Assembly (NCBI RefSeq): GCF_024448335.1
Contig: NZ_JAMOHM010000002.1
Coordinates: forward strand, 310,001 to 374,000
From: Stutzerimonas frequens
Lineage (GTDB): Bacteria > Pseudomonadota > Gammaproteobacteria > Pseudomonadales > Pseudomonadaceae
Direction: 5' to 3'
Length of the DNA: 64,000 bases
Under the pieces are notes generated by a model. That model ran no database searches. It had not been told where the DNA came from and worked only from the letters and a program-made list of their open reading frames with translations. The position numbers were made by a program, and so were the translations under genes. Positions 11,355 to 20,077 of this stretch are shown here, piece by piece (position 1 is the first letter of the stretch; each line of letters starts with the position of its first letter).

Positions 11355-12209
11355 ATGGCGAGCTACCCGAACATCGACACCGAACTGCTGCGCAGCTTCG
11401 TCGCCATCGCCGATCACGGCGGTTTCACTCGCGCCGCCGCAGCGGTCAACCGCACTCAGTCGGCGGTCAGCATGCAGATGAAGCGTCTGGAGGAGGACGT
11501 CCTGGAGCGGCCGCTGTTCGAACGCAGCGGACGTCAGGTCAGGCTCACAGCCGAGGGTCAGATATTGCTGGGCTACGCCCGGCGCATCCTCAAGCTGCAT
11601 GGCGAGGTGATGACCACGCTGCGCCAGCCGCACATGGTCGGTGCCGTTCGCATCGGCACGCCGGACGACTACGTCATGCGCTTCCTGCCGGGCATCCTGG
11701 CGCGCTTTGCCCAGGCCTTTCCCCTGGTCCAGGTGGAGGTGCACTGCGAGCCGTCCAGCCAGCTGCTGCAGCGCCGCGACCTGGACCTGAGCATCGTTAC
11801 CCGCGAGCCAGGCACCGAAATCGGCCAACTGTTGCGTCAGGAGCACGTGGTCTGGGCGGCCGCACCAGGCTTCAATCTCGAAGACCACAGTCCACTGCCG
11901 CTTGCGACTTTCAACTCCGAGTGCTTTTGCCGGGCCTGGGTCTGCAATGCGCTGGATGCCCGCGAAATCGACTACCGGATCGCCTACAGCAGCCCCAGTC
12001 TCGCCGCGATCATGGCCATCGTCGGCGCCGGGCTGGCACTGACAGCGCAGCTGCAGAGTCTGATCCCGGCTGAGCTGAATATCCTTGGCGAGGCGGACGG
12101 GCTGCCCGGCTTGCCGCAAACCAGCATCGTCCTGTTACGCAATCCGCAACGGCATTCACCGGTCAGCGAGACCCTGGCCGGCTATATCGTCGACGGTTTC
12201 CGGCTGTAG
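11355..12209 (+). CDS. LysR-family regulator (LrhA-like)
   Basis: The 284-residue protein has the N-terminal LysR helix-turn-helix (LRSFVAIADHGGFTRAAAAV, NRTQSAVSMQMKRLEED) and a periplasmic-binding-like effector domain containing GAVRIGTPDDYVMRFLPG. The latter wording is typical of the LrhA/HexA subgroup, which represses motility and exoproduct genes in enterics. The target here is unknown but is likely the divergent DUF1127 gene and its own promoter. The start has a GGGGA-type ribosome site. Confidence 0.85.
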   Translation: MASYPNIDTELLRSFVAIADHGGFTRAAAAVNRTQSAVSMQMKRLEEDVLERPLFERSGRQVRLTAEGQILLGYARRILKLHGEVMTTLRQPHMVGAVRIGTPDDYVMRFLPGILARFAQAFPLVQVEVHCEPSSQLLQRRDLDLSIVTREPGTEIGQLLRQEHVVWAAAPGFNLEDHSPLPLATFNSECFCRAWVCNALDAREIDYRIAYSSPSLAAIMAIVGAGLALTAQLQSLIPAELNILGEADGLPGLPQTSIVLLRNPQRHSPVSETLAGYIVDGFRL

Positions 12210-12219
12210 TTGCGACGAC

Positions 12220-12597
12220 TTAAACGCCGGCGGCCAGCTCGTCGAACACCTCCGGTACCAGAGCAGCCTCGCCCTTCTCCGCCAGGCGTTGGCGCCGGTC
12301 CTGCTCAGCAGGCGAGTCGAGAATCGCCAGCAGGCGCGAGCCACGCTCGGTGAGAACGAAATTCTCACCGTTCCCGCCCTGCTCTTCGGGGCGACTGGCG
12401 ATGAACCCTCCCTCGAACAACAGGCTCTCGTAGTCGGCCGCCTCGGCACGCAGGCTGTCCAGATTGGGCATGGACTTGCCTTCGCTCTCCAGCTGCGCGG
12501 CATGCTCCTCGGCATAGCGACGTGGTTTGAATGTATCGTTCGCGCTGTCCTGCACTTCATGCAGCAAGCGCTGGATCAGGTCCCATTTGTAGCTCAT
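12220..12597 (-). CDS. Conserved hypothetical protein, winged-helix-like
   Basis: A 125-residue protein beginning MSYKWDLIQRLLHEVQ. The layout of two helical stretches, a tyrosine-anchored segment (YESLLFEGGFIASRPEE) and then NFVLTERGSRLLAILD resembles a winged-helix fold of the DUF2513 kind, where 'LTxxG..LL' is the wing end. No catalytic motif is visible. ATG 12597 is preferred over 12603 because GGGAGA lies eight bases upstream of it. It converges with the LysR gene, 10 bp apart. A regulatory role is a guess. Confidence 0.65.
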   Translation of the reverse strand: MSYKWDLIQRLLHEVQDSANDTFKPRRYAEEHAAQLESEGKSMPNLDSLRAEAADYESLLFEGGFIASRPEEQGGNGENFVLTERGSRLLAILDSPAEQDRRQRLAEKGEAALVPEVFDELAAGV

Positions 12598-12740
12598 GGC
12601 CATTCTCCCGTAGCAGGTATTCCGCCCCGTAGACAGGGCGCCTGTACATACCGACCGCTTTCGCTGGCCGCCGGTTCGCGCTGAACTAAAGCGGCTGCGC
12701 GGCAATCCACCTTTAGGAACGACTGAGCGAGGACACAGCC

Positions 12741-13037
12741 ATGAAACTGCTGACGATTACGTTGACCGCCGCCCTGCTGGCCGCACCGACCGCCCATGCG
12801 GCCTGCACGCCGGACGAGGTCAATGCCAAGGCGGAACAGCTGGCCGAACGGGTCAATCAGCTCACCAAGAGCAACCCGGCCCGGGCAGAAGAGATCAACG
12901 AGGAGATTCGACAGATGGACGCCAAGCGCAGCGCCGATCAGCTTGGCAACGAGTGCGAAGCCTATGACAAACGCCTGCAGCAGATCGAGCAAGCGGAGCG
13001 CGAGGCCGACATTCCGCCGGCCGACGCGCAACGCTAA
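12741..13037 (+). CDS. Small exported hypothetical protein
   Basis: A 98-residue protein with a signal peptide (MKLLTITLTAALLAAPTAHA, cleavage before ACTPDEV). The mature part is highly charged and predicted largely alpha-helical, with two cysteines (CTPDEV and NECEAYD) that could form a disulfide. Helical heptad-like stretches (AEQLAERVNQLTK) hint at a coiled coil. No family was recognised. It is a single gene converging with the helicase gene 17 bp downstream. Confidence 0.65.
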   Translation: MKLLTITLTAALLAAPTAHAACTPDEVNAKAEQLAERVNQLTKSNPARAEEINEEIRQMDAKRSADQLGNECEAYDKRLQQIEQAEREADIPPADAQR

Positions 13038-13054
13038 GGCGAATCAGCCGAGTG

Positions 13055-14386
13055 TCACTCGGCCGTCGGCTTCTTGCGCTTGAGCGGTGCCATGCCGTCC
13101 TGGCTGACTACAGGTGACGGCGTCTCCCGCTTGGCGCCGTTCGGGCGCTTGCCGGCAGGCTTGGACTTCTTCTCTACGCCCTTTTTCTTGTCGATCTTTT
13201 TCTTCTTGCTGCCAGCGGCCTTGCCCGAAGCCTTGAGGTTCTTCGGCCCCTGATAGGTGCCTTTCAGCCCCTTGATCACCCGCTTCTCGAAGCGCTGCTT
13301 GAGGTAGCGTTCGATACTCGACATCAGGTTCCAGTCGTTATGGCAGATCAGCGAGATCGCCAGGCCCTCGGCGCCGGCGCGTCCAGTACGGCCGATGCGG
13401 TGCACGTACTCGTCACCCGAACGCGGCATGTCGAAGTTGATCACCAGGTCCATGCCCTCGATATCGAGGCCGCGCGCAGCCACATCGGTGGCCACCAGCA
13501 CCTTCACACCGCCCTGTTTGAGCCGCTCGATGGCGAGCTTGCGCTCCTTCTGGTCCTTCTCCCCGTGCAACACGAAGACCTTGATGTCGCCTGCCACCAG
13601 ATGACCGTACAGACGATCGGCCTGGGCGCGGGTGTTGGTGAAGATGACCGCCTTCTGATAGGTCTCGTTGGCCAGCAGCCAATGCACCAACTTTTCCTTA
13701 TGCGCCGGATCGTCGGCGGTGATGATCTGCTGCCGGGTCGACTCGTTCAGCTCGCTGACGCGGTTGAGCTGAAGGTGCAGCGGATCATTCAGCACCTTGG
13801 CGACCATCTCGCGCAGCCCGGCGCCCCCACTGGTGGCAGAGAACAGCAGCGTCTGCTGACGCTTTTCGCATTCGCCTACCAGACGCTGCATGTCTTCGGC
13901 AAAACCCATGTCGAGCATGCGATCAGCCTCGTCGATCACCAGAACCTCGACATCCTTGAGGATCAGGTTGCCCGCGTTCAGATGCTCGATCAGCCGGCCC
14001 GGCGTGCCGATCAGCACGTCCGGCACCTTGCGCAGCATCGCGGCCTGGACCTTGAAGTCCTCACCACCGGTGATCAGGCCGGACTTGATGAAGGTGAACT
14101 GCGAGAAGCGCTCGACTTCCTTGAGGGTCTGCTGAGCCAGTTCGCGGGTCGGCAACAGGATCAGCGCGCGCACGTCGACCCGCGGCTGGGCATCGCCGAT
14201 CAGACGGTTGAGCATCGGCAGCACGAACGCAGCCGTCTTGCCACTGCCGGTCTGGGCCGTTACACGCAGATCGCGCCCTTCCAGCGCCGGCGGAATCGCC
14301 GCCACCTGCACCGGGGTCGGCTCGACGAATTTGAGTTCGGCGACGGCCTTGAGCAGGCGTTCGTGCAGGGCGAATTGGTCAAACAA
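13055..14386 (-). CDS. DEAD-box ATP-dependent RNA helicase
   Basis: The 443-residue protein has the full DEAD-box set: Q-motif region (FVEPTPVQ), motif I AQTGSGKT (residues 44-51), PTRELAQQ, GTPGRLIEHL, DEAD, SAT, VLVATDVAARGLDI and HRIGRTGRAG. A C-terminal lysine-rich tail (KKKKIDKKKG) of about 75 residues probably contacts RNA. It resembles the SrmB/RhlE group acting in ribosome assembly or mRNA turnover. A TTG start at 14386 is chosen: GAGG lies eight bases upstream and the N-terminus then reads (M)FDQFALHERLLKAV as in relatives. An in-frame ATG at 14422 lacks a ribosome site. Confidence 0.9.
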   Translation of the reverse strand: MFDQFALHERLLKAVAELKFVEPTPVQVAAIPPALEGRDLRVTAQTGSGKTAAFVLPMLNRLIGDAQPRVDVRALILLPTRELAQQTLKEVERFSQFTFIKSGLITGGEDFKVQAAMLRKVPDVLIGTPGRLIEHLNAGNLILKDVEVLVIDEADRMLDMGFAEDMQRLVGECEKRQQTLLFSATSGGAGLREMVAKVLNDPLHLQLNRVSELNESTRQQIITADDPAHKEKLVHWLLANETYQKAVIFTNTRAQADRLYGHLVAGDIKVFVLHGEKDQKERKLAIERLKQGGVKVLVATDVAARGLDIEGMDLVINFDMPRSGDEYVHRIGRTGRAGAEGLAISLICHNDWNLMSSIERYLKQRFEKRVIKGLKGTYQGPKNLKASGKAAGSKKKKIDKKKGVEKKSKPAGKRPNGAKRETPSPVVSQDGMAPLKRKKPTAE

Positions 14387-14534
14387 GGGAGCTACCTCGG
14401 AGGTCGAAAAGAACGATGGCATAGGTTACCCGGTCTGCCCGGCAAAGGCGCGTTCTGTAACAGCCGGCATGTTTTCTCTGGCAAACACAGGCTAAGCTGA
14501 CAAAGCGAAGCGGCTTAATGCCCAGGAGGTTCGC

Positions 14535-14972
14535 ATGAACTCGATGAAGCGGATCGCGCTGCTGGCCGGCGCGCTTTCACTGGCACTCTCCACGGTGACG
14601 GCGGCGCAGCGGAACAACGATCACCCCGGCAACAGCAAATACAAGGCTCAGCGCGGCCAGGGGCAAGCGCCGGCGCCGGCGCAGCAATATCATCACCAGG
14701 GGCCGTCCGTGGATATCGGCGCGGTTCGCATCACGCTGCGCAACCACCGCGAGCTGCTCATGCCGTCATCGTCCCTGCCCCCTGGCATCCAGAAGAACTT
14801 GGCGCGCGGCAAACCACTACCGCCGGGCATCGCCAAGAACCTGGACAATCGCCTGCTCGGCCATCTGCCACGCTACGAAGGCTATGAATGGAAGCAGCTG
14901 GGGCGTGACGTGATCCTGGTGGCCATCGCCACGGGCATCGTTTACGAAATTCTGGAGAACGTACTGGATTGA
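14535..14972 (+). CDS. CigR/RcnB-like exported protein
   Basis: A 145-residue protein with a signal peptide (ALLAGALSLALSTVTAAQ) and a Gln/Pro-rich low-complexity linker. A repeated motif (LPPGIQKNLARGKPLPPGIA) is characteristic of proteins annotated as anti-virulence regulator CigR family. The C-terminus has a hydrophobic segment, DVILVAIATGIVYEILENVL, which may anchor it in the membrane. An AGGAGG ribosome site precedes the ATG. CigR inhibits a kinase in Salmonella; whether pseudomonad members do anything similar is unknown. Confidence 0.75.
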   Translation: MNSMKRIALLAGALSLALSTVTAAQRNNDHPGNSKYKAQRGQGQAPAPAQQYHHQGPSVDIGAVRITLRNHRELLMPSSSLPPGIQKNLARGKPLPPGIAKNLDNRLLGHLPRYEGYEWKQLGRDVILVAIATGIVYEILENVLD

Positions 14973-15001
14973 TCCCGTACGGCTGGCGCCTGGCGGCCGA
15001 G

Positions 15002-15322
15002 CTACTTCGGCTCGCAGGTCAGTTTGATGCGCAACCGGATCACGTCGCGCTTGAACTTCGACGTCAGCGCCTTGCGCTCACCGGGTTGCAGCTCCGTGCG
15101 CCGGGTACGCGGTGCTTCTGGACCATTCCGGAACACGGCAGTGCAAACCGCCGCCATCTCCCCGTAGTTGTGCAGCAGAAGGCCGGCGAGATCGCGGTCG
15201 ATGACCTGCGGCGTCACGGTGACTTCGGCGCCGTTGAGCTGCTGGTCGATGTCCACGGGATAGGAGGCGGCGCTGGCCGCAAAAGGCAGCAGGGCAAAGA
15301 GTAGGTAACCGATTGTTTTCAT
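15002..15322 (-). CDS. Small exported hypothetical protein
   Basis: A 106-residue protein with signal peptide MKTIGYLLFALLPFAASA followed by ASYPVDIDQQLNGAEVTV. Two cysteines (AVCTAVF and LTCEPK) probably form a periplasmic disulfide. The body looks like a single small beta domain. Relatives occur widely in Pseudomonas, some mislabelled '3-phosphoglycerate kinase', which has no support here. It is divergent from a LysR regulator with 61 bp between starts and could be its target. Confidence 0.65.
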   Translation of the reverse strand: MKTIGYLLFALLPFAASAASYPVDIDQQLNGAEVTVTPQVIDRDLAGLLLHNYGEMAAVCTAVFRNGPEAPRTRRTELQPGERKALTSKFKRDVIRLRIKLTCEPK

Positions 15323-15383
15323 TTTGACTGGGCTCCTCTACAGAGTGGCCAGCCTAACAGACCTTGTTAAAGGAACCGAAGGA

Positions 15384-16292
15384 ATGAAAGTGCCCCGTGT
15401 GACCCTCGATCAGTGGCGCACCCTGCAGGCGGTCATCGATCACGGCGGCTTCGCCCAGGCGGCCGAAGCCCTGCATCGCTCGCAGTCTTCGGTCAGCTAT
15501 ACCGTGGCGCGCATGCAGGAGCAGCTCGGCGTACCGCTGCTGCGCATCGACGGCCGCAAGGCGGTGCTGACCGAAGCGGGTGAGGTGCTGCTGCGTCGCT
15601 CACGGCAACTGGTCACCCAGGCCAGCCAGCTGGAAGAGCTGGCGCACCACATGGAGCAGGGCTGGGAAGCCGAGGTGCGGCTGGTGGTCGATGCGGCCTA
15701 CCCCAGCGCCAAGCTGATCCGCGCCCTCAGCGACTTCATGCCCAAGAGCCGCGGCTGCCGGGTTCGGCTGCGCGAGGAGGTGCTATCCGGCGTGGAAGAG
15801 GTGCTCAAGGACGGCACCGCGGATCTGGCCATCAGCGGTCTGGACATCACTGGCTATCTGGGCAGCGAACTCAGCACTGTCGAGTTTGTCGCCGTCGCCC
15901 ATGCCGACCACGCCCTGCATCAACTGGGACGCAAGCTCAGCGTGCAGGACCTGCAGAGCCAGATGCAGATCGTGGTGCGCGACACCGGCCTGCGTCAGCC
16001 GCGTGATGCCGGCTGGCTGGGCGCCGAACAGCGCTGGACGGTGGGCAGTCTGGCTACCTCAGTGGCCTTCGTCAGCAGCGGGTTGGGCTTCGCCTGGCTG
16101 CCGCGCCACCTGATCGGCCGCGAGCTGGCCGAAGGTCTGCTCAAACCGCTGCCACTGGTCCAAGGCAGCATTCGCCGGCCGCTGTTCTATCTCTACACTA
16201 ACCACGACAAACCGCTCGGGCCGGCTACCCGGATTCTCATCGAGCTGATCAAGACGTACGATGCCGGACAGGCCAACTCGCTGGCCGGCTGA
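15384..16292 (+). CDS. LysR-family transcriptional regulator
   Basis: A 302-residue LysR protein with a standard N-terminal helix-turn-helix ([39 protein letters not shown]) and an effector-binding domain. Start [14 protein letters not shown] is preferred because AAGGA lies nine bases upstream; the longer frame adds 20 residues without support. It is divergent from a small exported protein and followed by ppiA, whose start lies 28 bp after its stop, so readthrough into ppiA is possible. Ligand and targets cannot be inferred. Confidence 0.85.
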   Translation: MKVPRVTLDQWRTLQAVIDHGGFAQAAEALHRSQSSVSYTVARMQEQLGVPLLRIDGRKAVLTEAGEVLLRRSRQLVTQASQLEELAHHMEQGWEAEVRLVVDAAYPSAKLIRALSDFMPKSRGCRVRLREEVLSGVEEVLKDGTADLAISGLDITGYLGSELSTVEFVAVAHADHALHQLGRKLSVQDLQSQMQIVVRDTGLRQPRDAGWLGAEQRWTVGSLATSVAFVSSGLGFAWLPRHLIGRELAEGLLKPLPLVQGSIRRPLFYLYTNHDKPLGPATRILIELIKTYDAGQANSLAG

Positions 16293-16320
16293 CCGCTTTC
16301 CCCAACATCAGGAAACCATC

Positions 16321-16875
16321 ATGTTGAAACGCATCGCCCTCGCCGCCTGTTCCGTACTGCTGGCCGGCAACCTGCTCGCTGCCGAAAACCCTCGCGTGCT
16401 GCTGACCACCAGCCTGGGTGAGATCGAACTGGAGCTCGAGGCGGAAAAGGCACCGATCAGCGTCGAGAACTTCCTCGGCTACGTCGATAGCGGTTTCTAC
16501 GACGGCACCGTGTTCCACCGCGTCATCCCTGGCTTCATGATCCAGGGTGGCGGCTTCGGCGAAGGGCTGAACCAGAAGCCCACCAAGGCGCCGATCAAGA
16601 ACGAGGCCGACAACGGCCTGCACAACGTGCGCGGCACCGTGGCCATGGCGCGTACGCAGAACGTCAACTCGGCGACCAGCCAGTTCTTCATCAACCACCG
16701 CGACAACGACTTCCTCGACCACGGCAGCCGCGATTTCGGCTACGCGGTGTTCGGCAAGGTGGTGCGTGGCATGGAGGTCGTCGACCAGATCGCCCAGGTC
16801 CCCACCGGCAACCGCGCCATGATGCAGAACGTGCCGCTGACTCCGGTGAAGATCATCACCGCGAAGAAGCTCTGA
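16321..16875 (+). CDS. ppiA: Periplasmic peptidyl-prolyl cis-trans isomerase A (cyclophilin)
   Basis: The 184-residue cyclophilin starts with a signal peptide ([20 protein letters not shown]). The mature domain shows the cyclophilin core: [15 protein letters not shown], including the catalytic arginine of the FHRV motif, then TVAMART and [11 protein letters not shown]. It accelerates proline isomerisation of exported proteins in the periplasm. It is followed by a strong hairpin terminator at 16880. Confidence 0.93.
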   Translation: MLKRIALAACSVLLAGNLLAAENPRVLLTTSLGEIELELEAEKAPISVENFLGYVDSGFYDGTVFHRVIPGFMIQGGGFGEGLNQKPTKAPIKNEADNGLHNVRGTVAMARTQNVNSATSQFFINHRDNDFLDHGSRDFGYAVFGKVVRGMEVVDQIAQVPTGNRAMMQNVPLTPVKIITAKKL

Positions 16876-16879
16876 TCCC

Positions 16880-16905
16880 CGAAGGGCCGGTTCACCGGCC
16901 CTTCG
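16880..16905 (+). terminator. Intrinsic terminator of ppiA
   Basis: A perfect 11-bp stem, CGAAGGGCCGG and CCGGCCCTTCG, with loop TTCA starts five bases after the ppiA stop and is followed by CATTTAC. GC-rich stem and position fit a rho-independent terminator although the T-run is short. Confidence 0.75.
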
Positions 16906-16972
16906 CATTTACGGCGGCGCGTACCCCGCTGCCGCCATCGTGCGAAACCCTCAACCGACAGGAGATCGCGAT

Positions 16973-17395
16973 ATGACTACCCCGCAAAGCCCGCTGAACA
17001 CACCGGAAGGCGAAGCCCAGCTGCTGCAGGACCTGCTCAGCGCCGAACGCGCGGGCGCCAAGGTTGCCGGCGAATCGCTGCAACAGGCCACTGACCCGGA
17101 ACAGCGGCAGCTGCTCGAGCAGATTCGCCAGGGCGAGATCGAGAGCTGCAAGCTGCTGCTGAACTGCCTGCAGCATCTGGGCGTGGAGCCCAACAAGGAC
17201 ACCGGCGCCTTCTACGGCAAGGCGATGGCCATCCAGTCGCTGGACGAGCGTCTGCCGTTCGTCGACAAGGGGCAGCAATGGGTGATTCGCAAGCTGCGCG
17301 AGTACCTACCGGGCTGCCAGGACCCACTGCTGCGCAGCGAATTGCAGCGCATGCTGGATATCCACGAGGAAAACAGCGCCGCGTCCCACGCCTGA
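16973..17395 (+). CDS. Ferritin-like hypothetical protein (DUF6306-like)
   Basis: A 140-residue soluble, predicted all-helical protein. The segments LLQDLLSAERAGAKVAGESL, RQLLEQIRQGEIESCKLLLN and LLRSELQRMLDIHEEN look like the helices of a four-helix ferritin-like bundle, with Glu residues spaced as possible metal ligands (E in SAERAG, E in IESC, E and H in DIHEEN). ACAGGAG upstream fixes ATG 16973; an upstream GTG would add 11 residues. Binding of metal is inference. It converges with the FemAB-like gene eight bases later. Confidence 0.65.
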   Translation: MTTPQSPLNTPEGEAQLLQDLLSAERAGAKVAGESLQQATDPEQRQLLEQIRQGEIESCKLLLNCLQHLGVEPNKDTGAFYGKAMAIQSLDERLPFVDKGQQWVIRKLREYLPGCQDPLLRSELQRMLDIHEENSAASHA

Positions 17396-17403
17396 CGCAA
17401 GTG

Positions 17404-18534
17404 CTAGCTGCCGCCCTGCCGGTACGGCAGCGCCTGACGCGCCGCCTCGGCGTAAGCCAGCACACCGACGCGCTCCTGCTGCAGAAAATCCATCACCGCG
17501 GCGCGCAAACCGGGGTGCTGCAGGTAATGCCAGGAGCGCGTAATCACCGGCTCGAAGCCCCGAATCAGCTTGTGCTCGCCCTGCGCGCCGGCATCGAAGC
17601 GCTGCAGGCCGTCCGCGATGGCCTGGTCGATGCCCTGGTAGAAACAGGTCTCGAAGTGCAGACGGTCGAACTCTGCCAGGCAGCCCCAGTAACGGCCGTA
17701 TAGCCCGCTGTCGTCACGCAGGCTGAAGGCCATCGCCACCGGCCTCGAGCCCTGTAGCGCCAGCACCACGCGAATCGCCTGCGGCATTCGCTCGGCCAGC
17801 AGGCTGAAAAACGCACGCGAAAGGTACGGTGCCTGCCCGCGCACCTGATAGGTGTTGGCATAGCACGCGTAGACGAAATCCCACTCCACCTCGCTGAGCT
17901 GTTGCCCTTCGCGCCAGTCGAAGACGATGCCCTGCCCCGCCACCTGCTCGCGTTCCTTGCGCAGCTGCTTGCGCTTGCGTGAGGTCAGCGCATCGAGAAA
18001 GTCCTGAAAGTCACGATAGCCCCGGTTATGCCAGTGAAACTGACAACCGATGCGCTCCAGCCAACCCTCCCGGCCAGCCATCAGCTGATCGGCCTGTGGT
18101 CCGGTGAAGTTCACATGGACTCCGGACATTTCCTGGGCATCCAGCTGCTCGGTGAGCCCATCGAGCAGCGCTGCCGCCGCCTCGACATCGCCGAGCAGAC
18201 GCTGGCCTGCGACCGGTGTGAAGGGTACGGCGCACAGCAGTTTGGGGTAGTAGCGGATGCCGGCCCGCTGGCAGGCGTCCGCCCAGGCCCAGTCGAACAC
18301 GTACTCGCCGTAGGAATGGCTCTTGCGATACAGCGGCAGCGCGGCCCGCAGCCTACCCTGCGGGTCGTGCAGGAGACAGTGAGCGGGTTGCCAGCCACTG
18401 CGCCCACCGACACTGCCGCTGTCCTCCAGCGATGAAAGGAAAGCGTGACGCAGAAAGGGTTGCGAATCGGCCAGCAAGGCATCCCATTCGGTGGGATCGA
18501 GTTCGGCGAGGCGGTGTAGGGTCTGGATAGGCAT
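17404..18534 (-). CDS. FemAB-like / GNAT-fold acyltransferase (PF04339-like)
   Basis: A 376-residue cytosolic protein of the 'peptidogalycan biosynthesis/recognition' family, a double-GNAT fold related to FemAB. Characteristic segments include HNRGYRDFQDFLDALTSRKR, KQLRKEREQVAGQGI and FEPVITRSWHYLQHPGLRAA near the C-terminus. Relatives are common in proteobacteria and their acceptor is unknown. Its promoter side is separated from the porin gene by the terminator at 18570, so it is a separate transcription unit. Confidence 0.75.
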   Translation of the reverse strand: MPIQTLHRLAELDPTEWDALLADSQPFLRHAFLSSLEDSGSVGGRSGWQPAHCLLHDPQGRLRAALPLYRKSHSYGEYVFDWAWADACQRAGIRYYPKLLCAVPFTPVAGQRLLGDVEAAAALLDGLTEQLDAQEMSGVHVNFTGPQADQLMAGREGWLERIGCQFHWHNRGYRDFQDFLDALTSRKRKQLRKEREQVAGQGIVFDWREGQQLSEVEWDFVYACYANTYQVRGQAPYLSRAFFSLLAERMPQAIRVVLALQGSRPVAMAFSLRDDSGLYGRYWGCLAEFDRLHFETCFYQGIDQAIADGLQRFDAGAQGEHKLIRGFEPVITRSWHYLQHPGLRAAVMDFLQQERVGVLAYAEAARQALPYRQGGS

Positions 18535-18569
18535 GGATCGCAGTCTGGCCTGTCGCGCAGACGAAAAAA

Positions 18570-18589
18570 AGCCCCGCCAGGGCGGGGCT
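18570..18589 (-). terminator. Intrinsic terminator of the porin gene
   Basis: AGCCCCGCC and GGCGGGGCT form a GC-rich stem. On the minus strand it is followed by a run of seven T (seven A at 18564-18570 on the plus strand), the classic rho-independent layout. It lies 30 bases after the porin stop codon. Confidence 0.85.
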
Positions 18590-18619
18590 CAAATGGAGCA
18601 TCACGGATGAGGGTGATGT

Positions 18620-19909
18620 TTAGAACACGTACTGGGCACGCAGGCTGATGGCGTCGCCATCGTCGTCGCCGTTGGCGTTGACCACGTCATCCACACTGGT
18701 CTTCAGGTAGTTGGCCGAGAGCTTGACCGACTCGTTGGCGTACCAGTTGAGACCGATGGTGTGAGTCTTCGCACCTGCTTCTGCGCTATCCAGGGCACCG
18801 ACATAACCGCTCGGTGCAACACCGGTTTCATCGACGGTGATGTCGTCGAAGCGGTAGAAAACCTCCCAAGCACCGATCTGCTTGTTCTCCGGCTTGATCT
18901 TGTCGAACTTGCCGCCATCGAGCTTGTAAGAGCGCGACTCACCGGTGAGGGTGTACGCCAGCTGGACGTTGTAGCCGGTGGCTTCGAGGTCTTCGAAACC
19001 TTCCATGGCGTCGACGGTACGGGTCAGGTATTCGCCCTGCACCGAGAACGGGCCGATCATGTAGGCCGCTTCCAGGCCCCAGGCCTGATCGGTGCCGTCG
19101 GTGCGAGTGCCGCCGAAGGTGGCGCGGTTGCCGTTGGCACTGTCTTCGGTGGTGCCACGCACGGACAGGCGCGGACGAATGCGTTCCAGGTAACCTTCTT
19201 CCAGGTCACGCTGACCGAAGCTCGCGCCCAAGTGCAGCACCTGGTCCTTCTCGACGATCGGGGCGATCACGCCACGCAGCACGAAGCTGGTGTTGTTTGC
19301 GCCATCTTCGTCCTCGAGCATGTCGACGCCGTCGCCACCATCCTGACGATAGGCACCGGCCTCGCCGTGGAACATGCCGACAGTGGTACGCACGCGGATG
19401 CCTTCGCCGTCTTCGTGGTCGTTCAGCCAGGGCGCCAGGTCATAGATCGCCGAGCGCTCGATGGCGGTGATCCACTTGGAGCTGACGGCTTCTTCCAGGC
19501 CGAAGGTCGGGTTGATACGGCCAATCGAAACCTGGACCGGCTTCCAGCCGTTGTAGTGGATGGCCAGCTCTTGCCAATCGCTGGAATCGTTGCCAAAGTT
19601 GCGGTGGAAGGTGTAGCCCCAATCGGTGAAGGCAACACCGGAAATCTCCAGACGCGCACGACGGAAATAGGTCTCGTCTGCGCGCTCGCCGTTCTGGGTG
19701 TAGAAACCATCGAAGCTGTCGGCATCAGCCTGCAGGCGGCCATTGATCTTGAACGAGAACTCCTTGTCGGTGGTTCCGACCTCCAGGCCGCCCTTGGTCT
19801 TGATAACGAGATCGGCGCCGTCGGTGGTGACGGTACCGGCGAAAGCCTGGGCGGAAACGGCCAGAGCCAGGGCGCTGGCAGCGAAACCGGCGAAGTGCTT
19901 ACGGATCAT
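18620..19909 (-). CDS. OprO/OprP-family phosphate-selective porin
   Basis: The 429-residue outer-membrane protein has a signal peptide (HFAGFAASALALAVSAQAFA) and then alternating beta-strand patterns ending in the C-terminal Phe of AQYVF, the outer-membrane assembly signal. The domain matches the phosphate-selective porin O/P family (FKINGRLQADADSFDGFY, YFRRARLEISG, IGRINPTFGLEEAVSSKW). OprP/OprO transport phosphate and polyphosphate as trimers; a related subgroup is constitutive with unknown substrate. Start 19909 has AAGGGG upstream. A single Pho-box-like half-site lies 113 bases before the start, so phosphate control is possible but not shown. Confidence 0.88.
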   Translation of the reverse strand: MIRKHFAGFAASALALAVSAQAFAGTVTTDGADLVIKTKGGLEVGTTDKEFSFKINGRLQADADSFDGFYTQNGERADETYFRRARLEISGVAFTDWGYTFHRNFGNDSSDWQELAIHYNGWKPVQVSIGRINPTFGLEEAVSSKWITAIERSAIYDLAPWLNDHEDGEGIRVRTTVGMFHGEAGAYRQDGGDGVDMLEDEDGANNTSFVLRGVIAPIVEKDQVLHLGASFGQRDLEEGYLERIRPRLSVRGTTEDSANGNRATFGGTRTDGTDQAWGLEAAYMIGPFSVQGEYLTRTVDAMEGFEDLEATGYNVQLAYTLTGESRSYKLDGGKFDKIKPENKQIGAWEVFYRFDDITVDETGVAPSGYVGALDSAEAGAKTHTIGLNWYANESVKLSANYLKTSVDDVVNANGDDDGDAISLRAQYVF

Positions 19910-19991
19910 CCAAAATTCCCCTTTATGTTTAGCGTCGGAAACACACGAGATGGGCTCTTTGTGTTGGGGGCAATCTTGGCGACGGCGTATG

Positions 19992-20028
19992 TCAGCCAAA
20001 TGGCTGATATGTAAAGCTTTTGTGACAG
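19992..20028 (-). promoter_or_regulatory. Palindrome and Pho-box-like half-site upstream of the porin
   Basis: The inverted repeat TCAGCCA-AA-TGGCTGA (19992-20007) sits beside CTGTCAC (minus strand, 20022-20028), which matches one half of the PhoB box CTGTCAT. The expected second half 11 bases on (GCTTTAC) matches poorly. A real operator is plausible given the porin, but the factor is uncertain. Confidence 0.35.
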
Positions 20029-20077
20029 CGGAACTTTCCGTGGAGCCGCATCGTAGAGCGGCTACGGCACGTCTTAA

